DNA of 64,000 nucleotides from Paenibacillus sp. PK3_47 (lineage in GTDB: Bacteria; Bacillota; Bacilli; Paenibacillales; Paenibacillaceae). Below, piece by piece: positions 1-7,826 of this stretch. The stretch's first letter is position 1. Each line of letters starts with the position of its first letter. The position numbers and the translations under genes were made by a program. Under the pieces are notes generated by a model. It was given only the letters and a program-made list of their open reading frames with translations, was not told the DNA's origin and ran no database searches. The stretch covers positions 1-64,000 of the forward strand of contig NZ_CP026029.1 of NCBI RefSeq assembly GCF_023520895.1, given 5' to 3'.

Positions 1-403
1 TATAACCAAACCGGAAATCAAAACCGATAACCGCCGTTATAATATGAAGCGGCAGCAGCATGACCGAGACAAAATCCTGCGGGCTCACCCGGGACAGCTC
101 TTCATTAAATTCAATGATATACAGGATATCGACGCCCATGGCGGCCAGCAGCTCCTGCTTGTCCTTAGGGGGAGTCAGGTAACCGTCATAGTCACCTTTT
201 CTCATGACATCCTTGGGATGCGGGTGAAAGGTCATGACTGCAGCCGGTACACCCTGCCTGCGGGCTAGCGCCACTGCGGATTCAATAACGCTGGCATGTC
301 CGCGGTGCAGACCGTCGAACTGGCCCAGGGCGGCCACTTGCGGCTGTGCCAGCTGTGCGGCAGTATCCGGGGACATCGGATAGCTTAAGATTACTGTTCT
401 CAT
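1..403 (-). CDS. ribF: RibF, bifunctional riboflavin kinase / FAD synthetase (N-terminal part only)
   Basis: Only the first 134 codons are in the window; the gene continues past position 1. The translated start (MRTVILSYPMS) leads into an FMN adenylyltransferase (nucleotidyltransferase) domain with the GQFDGLHRGH nucleotide-binding motif at about residues 32-41 and FHPHP at about 66-70. The full protein would phosphorylate riboflavin to FMN with its missing C-terminal kinase domain and adenylate FMN to FAD in the cytosol. The ATG at 401-403 is 37 bp downstream of the truB stop and preceded by a GTGAG-like ribosome site. It is the last visible gene of the rimP-infB operon, its usual place in Bacillales. 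Confidence 0.93.
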   Translation of the reverse strand, partial: MRTVILSYPMSPDTAAQLAQPQVAALGQFDGLHRGHASVIESAVALARRQGVPAAVMTFHPHPKDVMRKGDYDGYLTPPKDKQELLAAMGVDILYIIEFNEELSRVSPQDFVSVMLLPLHIITAVIGFDFRFGY

Positions 404-440
404 GCTGGTTCTCACCTACAATTCACTAATAAAATTGAGT

Positions 441-1355
441 TCAGGCCTGTGCGAATACTTTGACAGGCGCTATAGCTCCTGCTTTATCGAGCTCGTAAAT
501 CCCCAGGAAGTCCCCTTGAAGATCATACAGCCGGAAATGCCCGGAATTCTTCACTTCAGGGGTTACAAAACGTGTGGAAAGACGCTGGCCCTGTACCGCA
601 GCCTTCTTCTTCTCATCAACCACCGTATGGCTGGGCAGATGGGAAATCGCCTCGTCTGCAGCGATCAGATGACCCTCAAGCGTGCCTGCTGCCTTATGTT
701 CGGCAATCTCCTCCAAACTCAGGCAATGGCTGGCAGAAATGCCTGCCGACATTGTACGTGTAAGCTTTACCATAACCCCGGGAAGATGAAGTGCTCTTCC
801 AATATCCACGCACAGCGTCCGGATGTATGTACCTTTGGAACACAGCACGCGAAAAGTAATATCAGGATAATTGCCGTTCCAGACCATTTCCTGCATTTCT
901 ATTTCATAAATCTCCACTTCACGGCTTTTGCGCTCTACGGTTTTGCCTTCCCTAGCCAGTTCATACAGCCGTTTCCCGTCCACTTTGACAGCCGAGTACA
1001 TTGGCGGCACCTGGGAGATCACACCTTTAAAGGAATTCAGCACTTTAAGAACTTCTTCCTCCGTGACCTTCACCTCATCAACGGTTTCTGTGATGGTGCC
1101 GGTCAAATCCTCTGTATCACTGGATAACCCCAGTCTCAGCGTGGCTACATATTCTTTGGGCAGCTCCTGGATATATTCCACAACCCGGGTTGCCCTTCCA
1201 AGACATAGCGGCAGCACACCGGTTACCTGCGGATCCAGAGTGCCGGTGTGGCCGATCCGCTTCATTCCCAGAATCCGGCGTGCTTTGGCTACAACATCAT
1301 GCGATGTGAAACCAGCAGGCTTGTAAACAGCAAGTACACCTGTAAGCTCACTCAT
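441..1355 (-). CDS. truB: TruB, tRNA pseudouridine-55 synthase
   Basis: 304 residues, the usual family length. It converts uridine 55 in the T-loop of tRNAs to pseudouridine. The opening VYKPAGFTSHD segment and the catalytic-loop motif GHTGTLDP with the nucleophilic Asp41 are typical of TruB; the loop reads DPQVTGVL where many homologues have DPxATGVL. The RNA-binding KGTYIRTL segment follows, and the last 60 or so residues form a PUA-like domain. The start ATG overlaps the nrnA stop by 4 bp, so the two are probably translationally coupled. It sits between nrnA and ribF in the rimP-nusA-infB operon. Confidence 0.96.
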   Translation of the reverse strand: MSELTGVLAVYKPAGFTSHDVVAKARRILGMKRIGHTGTLDPQVTGVLPLCLGRATRVVEYIQELPKEYVATLRLGLSSDTEDLTGTITETVDEVKVTEEEVLKVLNSFKGVISQVPPMYSAVKVDGKRLYELAREGKTVERKSREVEIYEIEMQEMVWNGNYPDITFRVLCSKGTYIRTLCVDIGRALHLPGVMVKLTRTMSAGISASHCLSLEEIAEHKAAGTLEGHLIAADEAISHLPSHTVVDEKKKAAVQGQRLSTRFVTPEVKNSGHFRLYDLQGDFLGIYELDKAGAIAPVKVFAQA

Positions 1356-2329
1356 AGATGACGTTTTACCTCCTCAAGCACAAGCGCAATAGCCTGTTCC
1401 AGCGTTTGTTCAATCCGGGCACCTGCAGCACGTGTATGCCCGCCGCCGCCAAAGACCTGAGCTAAGGCTGCAACATCGACCTTGCCTGCCGACCGCAGAC
1501 TGACCTTCACAGCCTGATCATGAATCACCTTGAACAGAATGCCGACCTCTACACCGCGGATGTTGCGCGGGTAGTTAACAATCCCTTCAAGATCCTCATT
1601 TGCAGCATTGCAGTCCAGCATGTCCTGCGGTGTCACATAGACCCAGGCAATTTCCCCATCAGGAGACAGCTGAAGTGTATTCAGCGCCCTGTTCAGCACC
1701 TTGACCTGAGCGAGTGTCATTTCCTCCAGCAGTGTCTCTGCAAGTAAAGGACCGTTAACCCCCATAGCAAGCAGTTCGGAAACAGCCGCCATAACTTTGG
1801 GAGAAGTATTCGTGTAACGGAATCCGCCGGTATCCGTAAGGAGTCCGGTATAAATTGCTGTAGCAATATCAATATTCCATTCCACCTGGAACGTTTTCAG
1901 CAAGTCGAACAAGATTTCCGCAGTTGCTGCCGCATCCGGTTTGATCAGCGTTACGGCGCCGTAACCATTGTTTGTAGGATGATGGTCAATGTTGACAATA
2001 AGAGCGTCATCAGCAAAATAATGCTGGGTAAGTCCCACCCGCTGGAAGTCCGCACAATCGACGCAAATAATATTGCTGTATTTGCGCGAAAGTTCACCGT
2101 CAGCAAGATTGATAATTTCGCCGGCATGCCACAAATATTCCATCCGCTGCGGAATCGGGCCTTCATTCAGCATAGTGTATTTTTTGCCCAGACATGAGAG
2201 AAGCCAGCCCACCGCGAGGGTGGAGCTGACTGCATCTCCGTCCGGCTGAACATGCGACACTACAAGATAATCGTCGTGTTCCAGCAGAAATTCACGGGTC
2301 TGCTGGAGACTTTGTTCATAGCTCTGCAT
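1352..2329 (-). CDS. nrnA: NrnA-like DHH-family oligoribonuclease / pAp phosphatase
   Basis: 325 residues. The DHH domain motifs are in order: HVQPDGDAVSS (residues 26-36), VDCAD (90-94), the signature NIDHHPTN (113-120) and DTGGFRYTNT. The DHHA1 substrate-binding motif GGGGHTRAAG is near residue 294. NrnA proteins degrade 2-5-nt RNAs to mononucleotides and dephosphorylate 3'-phosphoadenosine 5'-phosphate, using Mn ions held by the DHH residues. In B. subtilis nrnA lies elsewhere, but here it is inserted between rbfA and truB, an arrangement seen in other bacteria. ATG start with GGAG upstream; its stop overlaps truB by 4 bp. Confidence 0.93.
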   Translation of the reverse strand: MQSYEQSLQQTREFLLEHDDYLVVSHVQPDGDAVSSTLAVGWLLSCLGKKYTMLNEGPIPQRMEYLWHAGEIINLADGELSRKYSNIICVDCADFQRVGLTQHYFADDALIVNIDHHPTNNGYGAVTLIKPDAAATAEILFDLLKTFQVEWNIDIATAIYTGLLTDTGGFRYTNTSPKVMAAVSELLAMGVNGPLLAETLLEEMTLAQVKVLNRALNTLQLSPDGEIAWVYVTPQDMLDCNAANEDLEGIVNYPRNIRGVEVGILFKVIHDQAVKVSLRSAGKVDVAALAQVFGGGGHTRAAGARIEQTLEQAIALVLEEVKRHL

Positions 2330-2350
2330 TCGCCGTCTCCTTTATGTTTC

Positions 2351-2701
2351 CTAGCTTTCTTCGTGCTTGATCTCTCCGAGCAGCTTCTCAATATGACTTC
2401 CGTAGGCTACGGATTCATCAAATTTGAAGATCAGCTCCGGGGTATGACGCAGACGGATCGCTTTACCCAGCTCAGAGCGGAGAAAGCCGTTAGCTTTCTC
2501 AATCGCTTTGAGCGAAGCAGCCTGCTGTTCCGCGTCACCGAACACGCTAAGGTATACCTTAGCCTGGGACAGATCATTCGTCACGTCCACTCCGGTTACT
2601 GTAACGAACCCGACACGCGGGTCCTTCAGACCGCTTTGGATGAGCTGGCTCAGCTCTTTCTTGATCTGCTCGCCAACCCGTCCAGCTCTGATTTTAGACA
2701 T
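2351..2701 (-). CDS. rbfA: RbfA, 30S ribosome-binding factor
   Basis: 116 residues, typical of RbfA. A single KH-like fold is expected; the visible conserved pieces are [14 protein letters not shown] at the start, [30 protein letters not shown] in the middle (paraphrased here across 20-residue blocks) and [13 protein letters not shown] near the end. The protein binds the free small subunit and assists 16S rRNA 5'-end processing and cold adaptation. It lies 18 bp after infB and 21 bp before nrnA on the same strand. The ylxP gene that B. subtilis carries between infB and rbfA is absent here. Confidence 0.95.
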   Translation of the reverse strand: MSKIRAGRVGEQIKKELSQLIQSGLKDPRVGFVTVTGVDVTNDLSQAKVYLSVFGDAEQQAASLKAIEKANGFLRSELGKAIRLRHTPELIFKFDESVAYGSHIEKLLGEIKHEES

Positions 2702-2719
2702 GTGTATTCACCTCTTCGC

Positions 2720-5344
2720 TTAGCGCTCTACCTTTTCCATGATGAACGCTTCAATAACGTCGCCTTCTTGGACGTCATTATAGCGTTCCAAAGTTATGCC
2801 GCATTCATAACCCTGCGCCACTTCTTTTGCATCATCCTTGAAGCGCTTCAAGGTATCGATCTTGCCTTCGAACACAACAATTCCGCTGCGGATCAGGCGC
2901 ATTTCGGCATTGCGGGCGATTTTGCCGTCTGTAACCATACAGCCTGCAATATTACCCACTTTGCTGATTTTGAAGACGTTGCGCACTTCAGCATGGCCGA
3001 TAATATTTTCTTTGAAGACCGGATCGAGCATGCCCTTCATGGCACTTTCGATTTCTTCAATTACGTTGTAAATGATATTGTGCAGACGCACATCAACTTT
3101 TTCCTGCTCTGCAGCAGCCTTGGTCTGAGCATCCGGACGAACGTTAAAGCCGATAACGATCGCATTGGAAGCTGCAGCCAAAGTGATGTCGGATTCCGTA
3201 ATCGAACCCGCACCGCTGTGAATGATTTTCACGCGCACGCCTTCAACTTCAATTTTGGCCAGGGAGCTTTTCAGCGCCTCAACCGAACCTTGTACGTCAC
3301 CTTTGATGATAACGTTCAGATCTTTGATCTCACCGTCTTTGATGTGCTTGAACAGATCATCCAGCGTTACGCGGGTGTTCGTGTTCAGCTCGGTTTGACG
3401 CTGGGTTGTTGAACGTCTGTCCGCGATAGCACGGGCTTTACGCTCGTCTTCAAACGCCATGAACGGATCGCCAGCCTGAGGCACTTCAGCCAAACCGGTA
3501 ATTTCCACAGGTGTGGAAGGTCCCGCTTCCTTGATCTTGCGTCCTTTGTCATTGACCATTGCACGTACACGGCCGAAGCAGTTACCTGCAACAAATGCGT
3601 CTCCGACTTTCAGCGTACCGTTCTGCACGAGAATACGGGCCACAGGTCCGCGGTTCTTATCCAGCTCGGCTTCTATTACAGTACCTCGTGCCCGTTTGTC
3701 CGGGTTCGCTTTGTACTCATTAACTTCTGCCACAAGCAGAATCATTTCCAGCAGCTCTTCCAGGTTAATGCGCTGTTTAGCGGACAGGTTCACGAAGATT
3801 GTGTCTCCGCCCCACTCTTCCGGTACCAGCTCATAGTTGGTAAGCTCCTGCTTGACACGGTCTGGATCTGCTCCCGGCTTGTCGATTTTGTTGACTGCAA
3901 CAATGATCGGAAGTCCGGCTGCTTTGGCATGGTTGATCGCTTCTACCGTCTGCGGCATTACACCGTCATCCGCTGCAACCACGATAATGGTCATATCGGT
4001 TACCTGGGCACCACGGGCACGCATTGCGGTGAACGCTTCGTGACCCGGTGTATCAAGGAACGTAATTTTCTTCTGGTTGATTTCAACCTGATATGCACCG
4101 ATATGCTGGGTGATCCCGCCGGCTTCGCCGCCGGTTACGTTCGTTGAACGGATCGCATCCAGCAAAGTAGTTTTACCATGGTCAACGTGACCCATAATGG
4201 TAACTACCGGAGGACGTGCCTGCAGTTCTTCTTCAGAGTCATTTTCCTCCACGGTTTCGAAGCTGTCCTCATCGACCGGAATCTTCACTTCTACTTCGAC
4301 TCCGAATTCACCGGAGAGCAGCAGAATTGTATCGATATCCAGCTCCTGGTTAATGGTAGCCATTACGCCCATCAGGATGAGCTTCTTGATGACTTCCGAT
4401 GCATCTTTATGAAGCAGCTTGGCTGTCTCGCCAACAGTCATGCTGCCGCGGACGATAATTTTCTTAGGTGTGTTGTCAATCTTTTCACGGTGTACAACCG
4501 GCTGGTTTCTGCCACGGTTATTCTTGCCGCCGCGGCCGCGGAAGTTGCCGCCGCCTTTACCGTCTTCAAACCGTTTTTGGCCGCTGTTATTTGGTCTGCC
4601 GCCCGAGTTGTTCTTCTTCGGACCTCTGTCGCCGCCGCGGGAGAAATCTCCGCCGCCTTGACCCTGCGGACGGTCACCTGTACGCGGCGCTCCGCCTTGA
4701 CCTTGCGGACGGCCGCCTGTGGAGCTGCCTTGCGGACGGTTGCCGCCTGTAGAGCTTCCCTGCGGGCGGTTGCCGCCTGTGGAGCTGCCTTGCGGACGGC
4801 TGCCGCCTGTGGAGCTGCCTTGCGGACGGTTGCCGCCTGTGGAGCTGCCCTGCGGACGGTTGCTGCCGGATGATCCGCCTTGCGGACGGTTCCCGCCGGA
4901 GCTGCCTTGCGGGCGGTTACCGCCTGTGGAGCTGCCTTGCGGGCGTGAGTTTTGGGTGGAGCCTGAAGTTCTGCGGGTATCTTGTCCGCTTTGGGGCCTT
5001 GGTGACGTCGTCGATTGGTTGTTGTTTTGGTTACTGTTCATACCTACCTGCTTTTCTATTTGATTTTTGTTGGCATTCTGAGCACTTTGCGGTTCGGCTG
5101 TTACCGCTCCGGCAGTTACCGGGCGGCTGCTGGTGCCGCTGTCCCGCTTGGCTGCAGCATTTGATTTGATATCCTTGAAGAATTGTTCAACTTTGGTCAC
5201 GGAGCCATTCTCCATCACACTCATATGATTATTCACAGGAACGTTCAAACGCTTCAGAATAGTAATAATTTCTTTACTGCTCATGTTCAGAGATTTCGCG
5301 TATTCGTATACGCGCAGCTTATCCTTATTATCTTCTTTAGTCAA
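2720..5344 (-). CDS. infB: InfB, translation initiation factor IF-2
   Basis: I start the protein at TTG 5342-5344 (874 aa): a perfect GGAGG at 5353-5357 sits 8 nt upstream and the resulting N-terminus ([16 protein letters not shown]) begins right at the conserved IF2_N domain. A longer frame back to 5371 has no ribosome site. The TTG overlaps the ylxQ stop by 8 bp, suggesting coupling. After IF2_N comes a long Gly/Asn/Arg/Gln-rich disordered region (about residues 90-290), a second IF2_N domain, then the G domain with GHVDHGKT (about 385-392), DTPGH (431-435) and NKID (485-488), and the C-terminal domains that bind fMet-tRNA. IF-2 places initiator tRNA on the 30S subunit and drives subunit joining. 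Confidence 0.97.
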   Translation of the reverse strand: MTKEDNKDKLRVYEYAKSLNMSSKEIITILKRLNVPVNNHMSVMENGSVTKVEQFFKDIKSNAAAKRDSGTSSRPVTAGAVTAEPQSAQNANKNQIEKQVGMNSNQNNNQSTTSPRPQSGQDTRRTSGSTQNSRPQGSSTGGNRPQGSSGGNRPQGGSSGSNRPQGSSTGGNRPQGSSTGGSRPQGSSTGGNRPQGSSTGGNRPQGSSTGGRPQGQGGAPRTGDRPQGQGGGDFSRGGDRGPKKNNSGGRPNNSGQKRFEDGKGGGNFRGRGGKNNRGRNQPVVHREKIDNTPKKIIVRGSMTVGETAKLLHKDASEVIKKLILMGVMATINQELDIDTILLLSGEFGVEVEVKIPVDEDSFETVEENDSEEELQARPPVVTIMGHVDHGKTTLLDAIRSTNVTGGEAGGITQHIGAYQVEINQKKITFLDTPGHEAFTAMRARGAQVTDMTIIVVAADDGVMPQTVEAINHAKAAGLPIIVAVNKIDKPGADPDRVKQELTNYELVPEEWGGDTIFVNLSAKQRINLEELLEMILLVAEVNEYKANPDKRARGTVIEAELDKNRGPVARILVQNGTLKVGDAFVAGNCFGRVRAMVNDKGRKIKEAGPSTPVEITGLAEVPQAGDPFMAFEDERKARAIADRRSTTQRQTELNTNTRVTLDDLFKHIKDGEIKDLNVIIKGDVQGSVEALKSSLAKIEVEGVRVKIIHSGAGSITESDITLAAASNAIVIGFNVRPDAQTKAAAEQEKVDVRLHNIIYNVIEEIESAMKGMLDPVFKENIIGHAEVRNVFKISKVGNIAGCMVTDGKIARNAEMRLIRSGIVVFEGKIDTLKRFKDDAKEVAQGYECGITLERYNDVQEGDVIEAFIMEKVER
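4712..4948 (-). repeat. 30-bp tandem repeats inside infB (RPQGSSTGG decapeptide)
   Basis: About eight in-frame 30-bp units encode the decapeptide [12 protein letters not shown] in the IF-2 linker between the two N-terminal IF2_N modules. Neighbouring units are near identical at DNA level (the plus strand repeats a unit containing TTGCGGACGG and TGCCGCCTGTGGAGC), so copy number is likely to vary between strains. Two shorter RPQGQGG units follow on the carboxyl side. It is coding DNA without spacers, hence not a CRISPR array. Confidence 0.9.
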
Positions 5345-5660
5345 TAACTCCACCTCCGACAGTATCCCCAAGGGTTCTGGAGATCATTTCCGCGAATCCT
5401 TTATCCGTAACGGCCAGCACTACGCGCTGGTCTTTACCAATACTTGCACCGAGTTCATCCCGGTGAAAAGCGATTACTAGTGGAATATCGTAGGTTCCGC
5501 ACTTGTCACGGAACTTTTTCTGAGTATTATCTGAAGCGTCACCTGCCAGGACGACCAGCTTCGCCTCTGAAGAACGCACTGCTTTGAGCACGCCCTCGTC
5601 ACCGGTAACAATCTTGCCTGCTCTCATCGCAAGCCCTAAATAAGAAAGTGTCTTACTCAT
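5337..5660 (-). CDS. ylxQ: YlxQ, L7Ae/L30e-family ribosomal-type RNA-binding protein
   Basis: I use the ATG at 5658-5660 (107 aa, [16 protein letters not shown]), which has GTGAGGACA just upstream and overlaps the rnpM stop; a longer upstream frame runs inside rnpM and is unlikely. The [12 protein letters not shown] and [17 protein letters not shown] segments are the RNA-contacting parts of the L7Ae fold, which binds kink-turn RNA. Its exact role in Bacillota is not settled; the constant position between ylxR and infB suggests a link to ribosome or RNase P RNA metabolism. Its stop is overlapped by the TTG start of infB. Confidence 0.92.
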   Translation of the reverse strand: MSKTLSYLGLAMRAGKIVTGDEGVLKAVRSSEAKLVVLAGDASDNTQKKFRDKCGTYDIPLVIAFHRDELGASIGKDQRVVLAVTDKGFAEMISRTLGDTVGGGVID

Positions 5661-5961
5661 TGTCCTCACTATCCTTTGCTGCCAGAAACTCTTCCTCCAC
5701 GGATGCAAAATCCCGTGCAAGCTGGGCATAGATTTCAGGACTCACTTGACATTTCAATGCACGGTCAAGCGCTTTGTTCTTTTGTGCCAGCTTAAAGCAT
5801 TCCAGTTTGCCGCAGATATAAGCGCCCCGGCCTGACTTCTTGCCTGTCAGATCGATCATCACTTCGCCTTCCGGCGTCCTAACCACGCGAATCAGCTCCT
5901 TCTTGGGCATCATCTCCTGGCTGGCGACGCATTTGCGCAGCGGCACCTTTCTTTGCTTCAT
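5653..5961 (-). CDS. rnpM: RnpM (YlxR), RNase P modulator family protein
   Basis: 102 residues of the YlxR (DUF448) family. The diagnostic pieces are RKCVASQEMMPKKELIRVVR near the N-terminus and GRGAYICGKLECFKLAQK in the middle, with the GRGAY loop thought to be the RNA-binding surface. The B. subtilis homologue has been reported to bind RNase P RNA and modulate its activity. A clean GGGAGG lies 7-8 nt before the ATG. It sits between nusA and ylxQ, the standard order, and overlaps ylxQ by 8 bp. Confidence 0.94.
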   Translation of the reverse strand: MKQRKVPLRKCVASQEMMPKKELIRVVRTPEGEVMIDLTGKKSGRGAYICGKLECFKLAQKNKALDRALKCQVSPEIYAQLARDFASVEEEFLAAKDSEDNE

Positions 5962-5991
5962 CCTAATCGCCTCCCGTCAGTGAGCAGCTTA

Positions 5992-7089
5992 TTAATCGAT
6001 GGAGACGGAATCTTGATGCATTTCATCATCGGAAGTTTTGGGTCTGCCGTACTCCTGCTCCGCCTGGCTTTCGCTCTTGATATCAATTTTCCAGCCGGTC
6101 AGCTTGGCAGCAAGACGGGCGTTCTGCCCTTTGATGCCGATCGCCAGCGACAATTGATAATCAGGCACGATAACGCGCGCCATTTTCTCCGCTTCAAAGA
6201 CTTGAACCTCAAGCACTTTGGAAGGGCTGAGCGCGTTCGCCACATATTCCTGCACATTTTCCGAATAACGGACAATGTCGATCTTTTCACCGCGAAGCTC
6301 TGTAACGATAGTCTGAACGCGGGTCCCTCTGGGACCTACACAGGAACCGACAGGGTCCACTTCGGGATTGCGAGAATATACAGCGATTTTGGAACGGAAG
6401 CCCGCTTCACGTGCCACGGAACGAATTTCGACTACACCGTCAAAAATTTCCGGAACCTCAAGCTCAAACAGACGCTTCAGCAGCCCTGGATGACTGCGGG
6501 ACAGCATGATCTGCGGACCCTTCGTCGTATTCTCCACCTTGGTGATATAAGCCTTGATCCGCTCGCTCTGCTTGAACTTTTCGCCAGGCATTAATTCGCT
6601 CAGCGGCAGCACGGCTTCGATTTTGCCGAGATCAACATAGATATTACGCATATCCTGACGCTGTACCAGACCGGTCACGATATCATCTTCCTTGTCGATA
6701 AAAGCGTTATAAATAAGTCCGCGCTCAGCTTCACGAATACGCTGGGTTACAACCTGCTTGGCAGTCTGTGCAGCAATACGCCCGAAATCGCGAGGTGTAA
6801 CCTCAAGCTCTGCGATATCTTCAATCTGGAAATGCGGGTTAATTTCTCTTGCTGAAGCCAGTGAGATCTCGGTCCGGGAATCCAGTACCTCCTCCACAAT
6901 CAGCTTGCGGGCAAATACCTTGATTACTCCCGTGTTGCGGTTCATGTCCACACGCACGTTCTGCGCCGCATTAAAATTGCGTTTGTAACTGGAGATCAGC
7001 GCAGCTTCAATGGCTTCAAACAGCACATCTTTGCTGATGCCTTTCTCCCTTTCCAGTTCATTCATAGCTTCAATAAAATCCATACTCAT
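5992..7089 (-). CDS. nusA: NusA, transcription termination/antitermination factor
   Basis: 365 residues, the short Bacillota form without the acidic repeats of proteobacterial NusA. In order: the RNA-polymerase-binding N-terminal domain ([16 protein letters not shown]), an S1 domain around residues 130-200 ([16 protein letters not shown]), then KH1 with [15 protein letters not shown] and KH2 with [18 protein letters not shown]. It modulates pausing and intrinsic termination at RNA polymerase. The ATG at 7087-7089 has a GGGGG ribosome site about 10 nt upstream; a second ATG lies two codons inside. It follows rimP by 26 bp. Confidence 0.97.
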   Translation of the reverse strand: MSMDFIEAMNELEREKGISKDVLFEAIEAALISSYKRNFNAAQNVRVDMNRNTGVIKVFARKLIVEEVLDSRTEISLASAREINPHFQIEDIAELEVTPRDFGRIAAQTAKQVVTQRIREAERGLIYNAFIDKEDDIVTGLVQRQDMRNIYVDLGKIEAVLPLSELMPGEKFKQSERIKAYITKVENTTKGPQIMLSRSHPGLLKRLFELEVPEIFDGVVEIRSVAREAGFRSKIAVYSRNPEVDPVGSCVGPRGTRVQTIVTELRGEKIDIVRYSENVQEYVANALSPSKVLEVQVFEAEKMARVIVPDYQLSLAIGIKGQNARLAAKLTGWKIDIKSESQAEQEYGRPKTSDDEMHQDSVSID

Positions 7090-7115
7090 GAAATTCCGGT
7101 CCCCCTTTCAAGACG

Positions 7116-7583
7116 TTAAAAAATAATGGCCAATCTCGCGCTGGCGACTTTGGCATACGGCACTACATGTTCTTTTTTGCCCGCGGAGATGAGCAGTTCC
7201 TCGTTCTCGAACGAAAGCAGTCGGCCTTCGAATTCTTTGAGTCCATGAATCGGCTCATAAACAGTCACATATACGTCCTTGCCTACCGCTTTGGCGACAT
7301 CCGCTGCCTTTTTGAGCGGGCGTTCCGCACCCGGCGAGGATACCTCAAGGAAATAAGCCTCGGGAATAGGATCATTCTCATCCAGCTTTGAGCTGAAATA
7401 TTCGCTGATGGCACCGCAATCATCGATGTCAATGCCGCCTTCTTTATCTACGAATATGCGCAAAAACCAGTTGGAGCCTTCCTTCACGTATTCAACGTCC
7501 ACCAGTTCGAAACCATTGTCCTCAAGATAGGACCCAAGCATTTGTTCTACCGTTTGTTTAATTTTGGATTTGGATGTGCTCAA
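7116..7583 (-). CDS. rimP: RimP, ribosome maturation factor
   Basis: 155 residues when started at TTG 7581-7583, chosen because GGAGG lies at 7594-7598, 10 nt upstream, and the product then begins STSKSKIKQTVEQMLG like its relatives. RimP is needed for early maturation of the 30S subunit (entry of S12 and S5). Visible landmarks are GFELVDVEYVKEG, the FVDKEGGIDIDDC segment and SSPGAERPLKK, the conserved signature loop before the C-terminal SH3-like domain. First gene of the long operon that ends with ribF; its promoter and a leader hairpin are annotated upstream. Confidence 0.95.
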   Translation of the reverse strand: MSTSKSKIKQTVEQMLGSYLEDNGFELVDVEYVKEGSNWFLRIFVDKEGGIDIDDCGAISEYFSSKLDENDPIPEAYFLEVSSPGAERPLKKAADVAKAVGKDVYVTVYEPIHGLKEFEGRLLSFENEELLISAGKKEHVVPYAKVASARLAIIF

Positions 7584-7629
7584 AAGAAAATTACCTCCAC
7601 GAACTTGTCTTTTGCTATATACCAAAGAT

Positions 7630-7653
7630 AAAGAGTGGGTTTCCCCACTCTTT
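7630..7653 (-). promoter_or_regulatory. Hairpin in the rimP mRNA leader
   Basis: A perfect 10-bp stem (AAAGAGTGGG with CCCACTCTTT) closes a 4-nt loop. It lies about 28 nt after the predicted transcription start and 47 nt before the rimP start codon. On the minus strand it is followed by ATCTTTGG rather than a continuous T run, so it is more likely a leader structure or partial attenuator than a full terminator. I recall similar AGAGTGGG/CCCACTCT hairpins in front of rimP in other Bacillales but cannot verify this here. Confidence 0.6.
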
Positions 7654-7687
7654 ACACAACGGACTTATCTCATTATTACCAAGAAAA

Positions 7688-7716
7688 ATTATACCATAGT
7701 GCATCTGCACTGACAA
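7688..7716 (-). promoter_or_regulatory. SigA promoter of the rimP-nusA-infB operon
   Basis: On the minus strand TTGTCA (7711-7716) and a perfect TATAAT (7688-7693) are separated by exactly 17 bp, and the -10 is extended (TGGTATAAT). This is the best promoter in the window. The spacer itself holds the small palindrome GTGCAGATGCAC. Predicted transcription would start near 7681, giving a leader of about 100 nt before rimP. Confidence 0.82.
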
Positions 7717-7826
7717 GTGCCGGCCCTTGACTGCCTGTCCTGACCGTCTGTATAACAGCGTGCAAAAATCATGTTTTGCAATAAAAGCATACCTGTTTTC
7801 AAGTATTATCCCCGTTTGCGCGAACC

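Noticed and set aside
2252..3412. Long open frame on the plus strand (386 codons) opposite rbfA and infB
   Set aside because: It is antisense to two strongly conserved genes, has no ribosome site or recognisable domain, and its openness follows from the codon bias of the minus-strand genes.
4712..4948. Repeats resembling a CRISPR array
   Set aside because: Units are contiguous 30-bp coding repeats with no unique spacers, in frame in infB, and no cas genes are nearby.
7761..7780. TGCAAAA/TTTTGCA hairpin downstream of polC as terminator
   Set aside because: Stem of only 7 bp, all A/T except two pairs, and no T run after it; kept out of the feature list.
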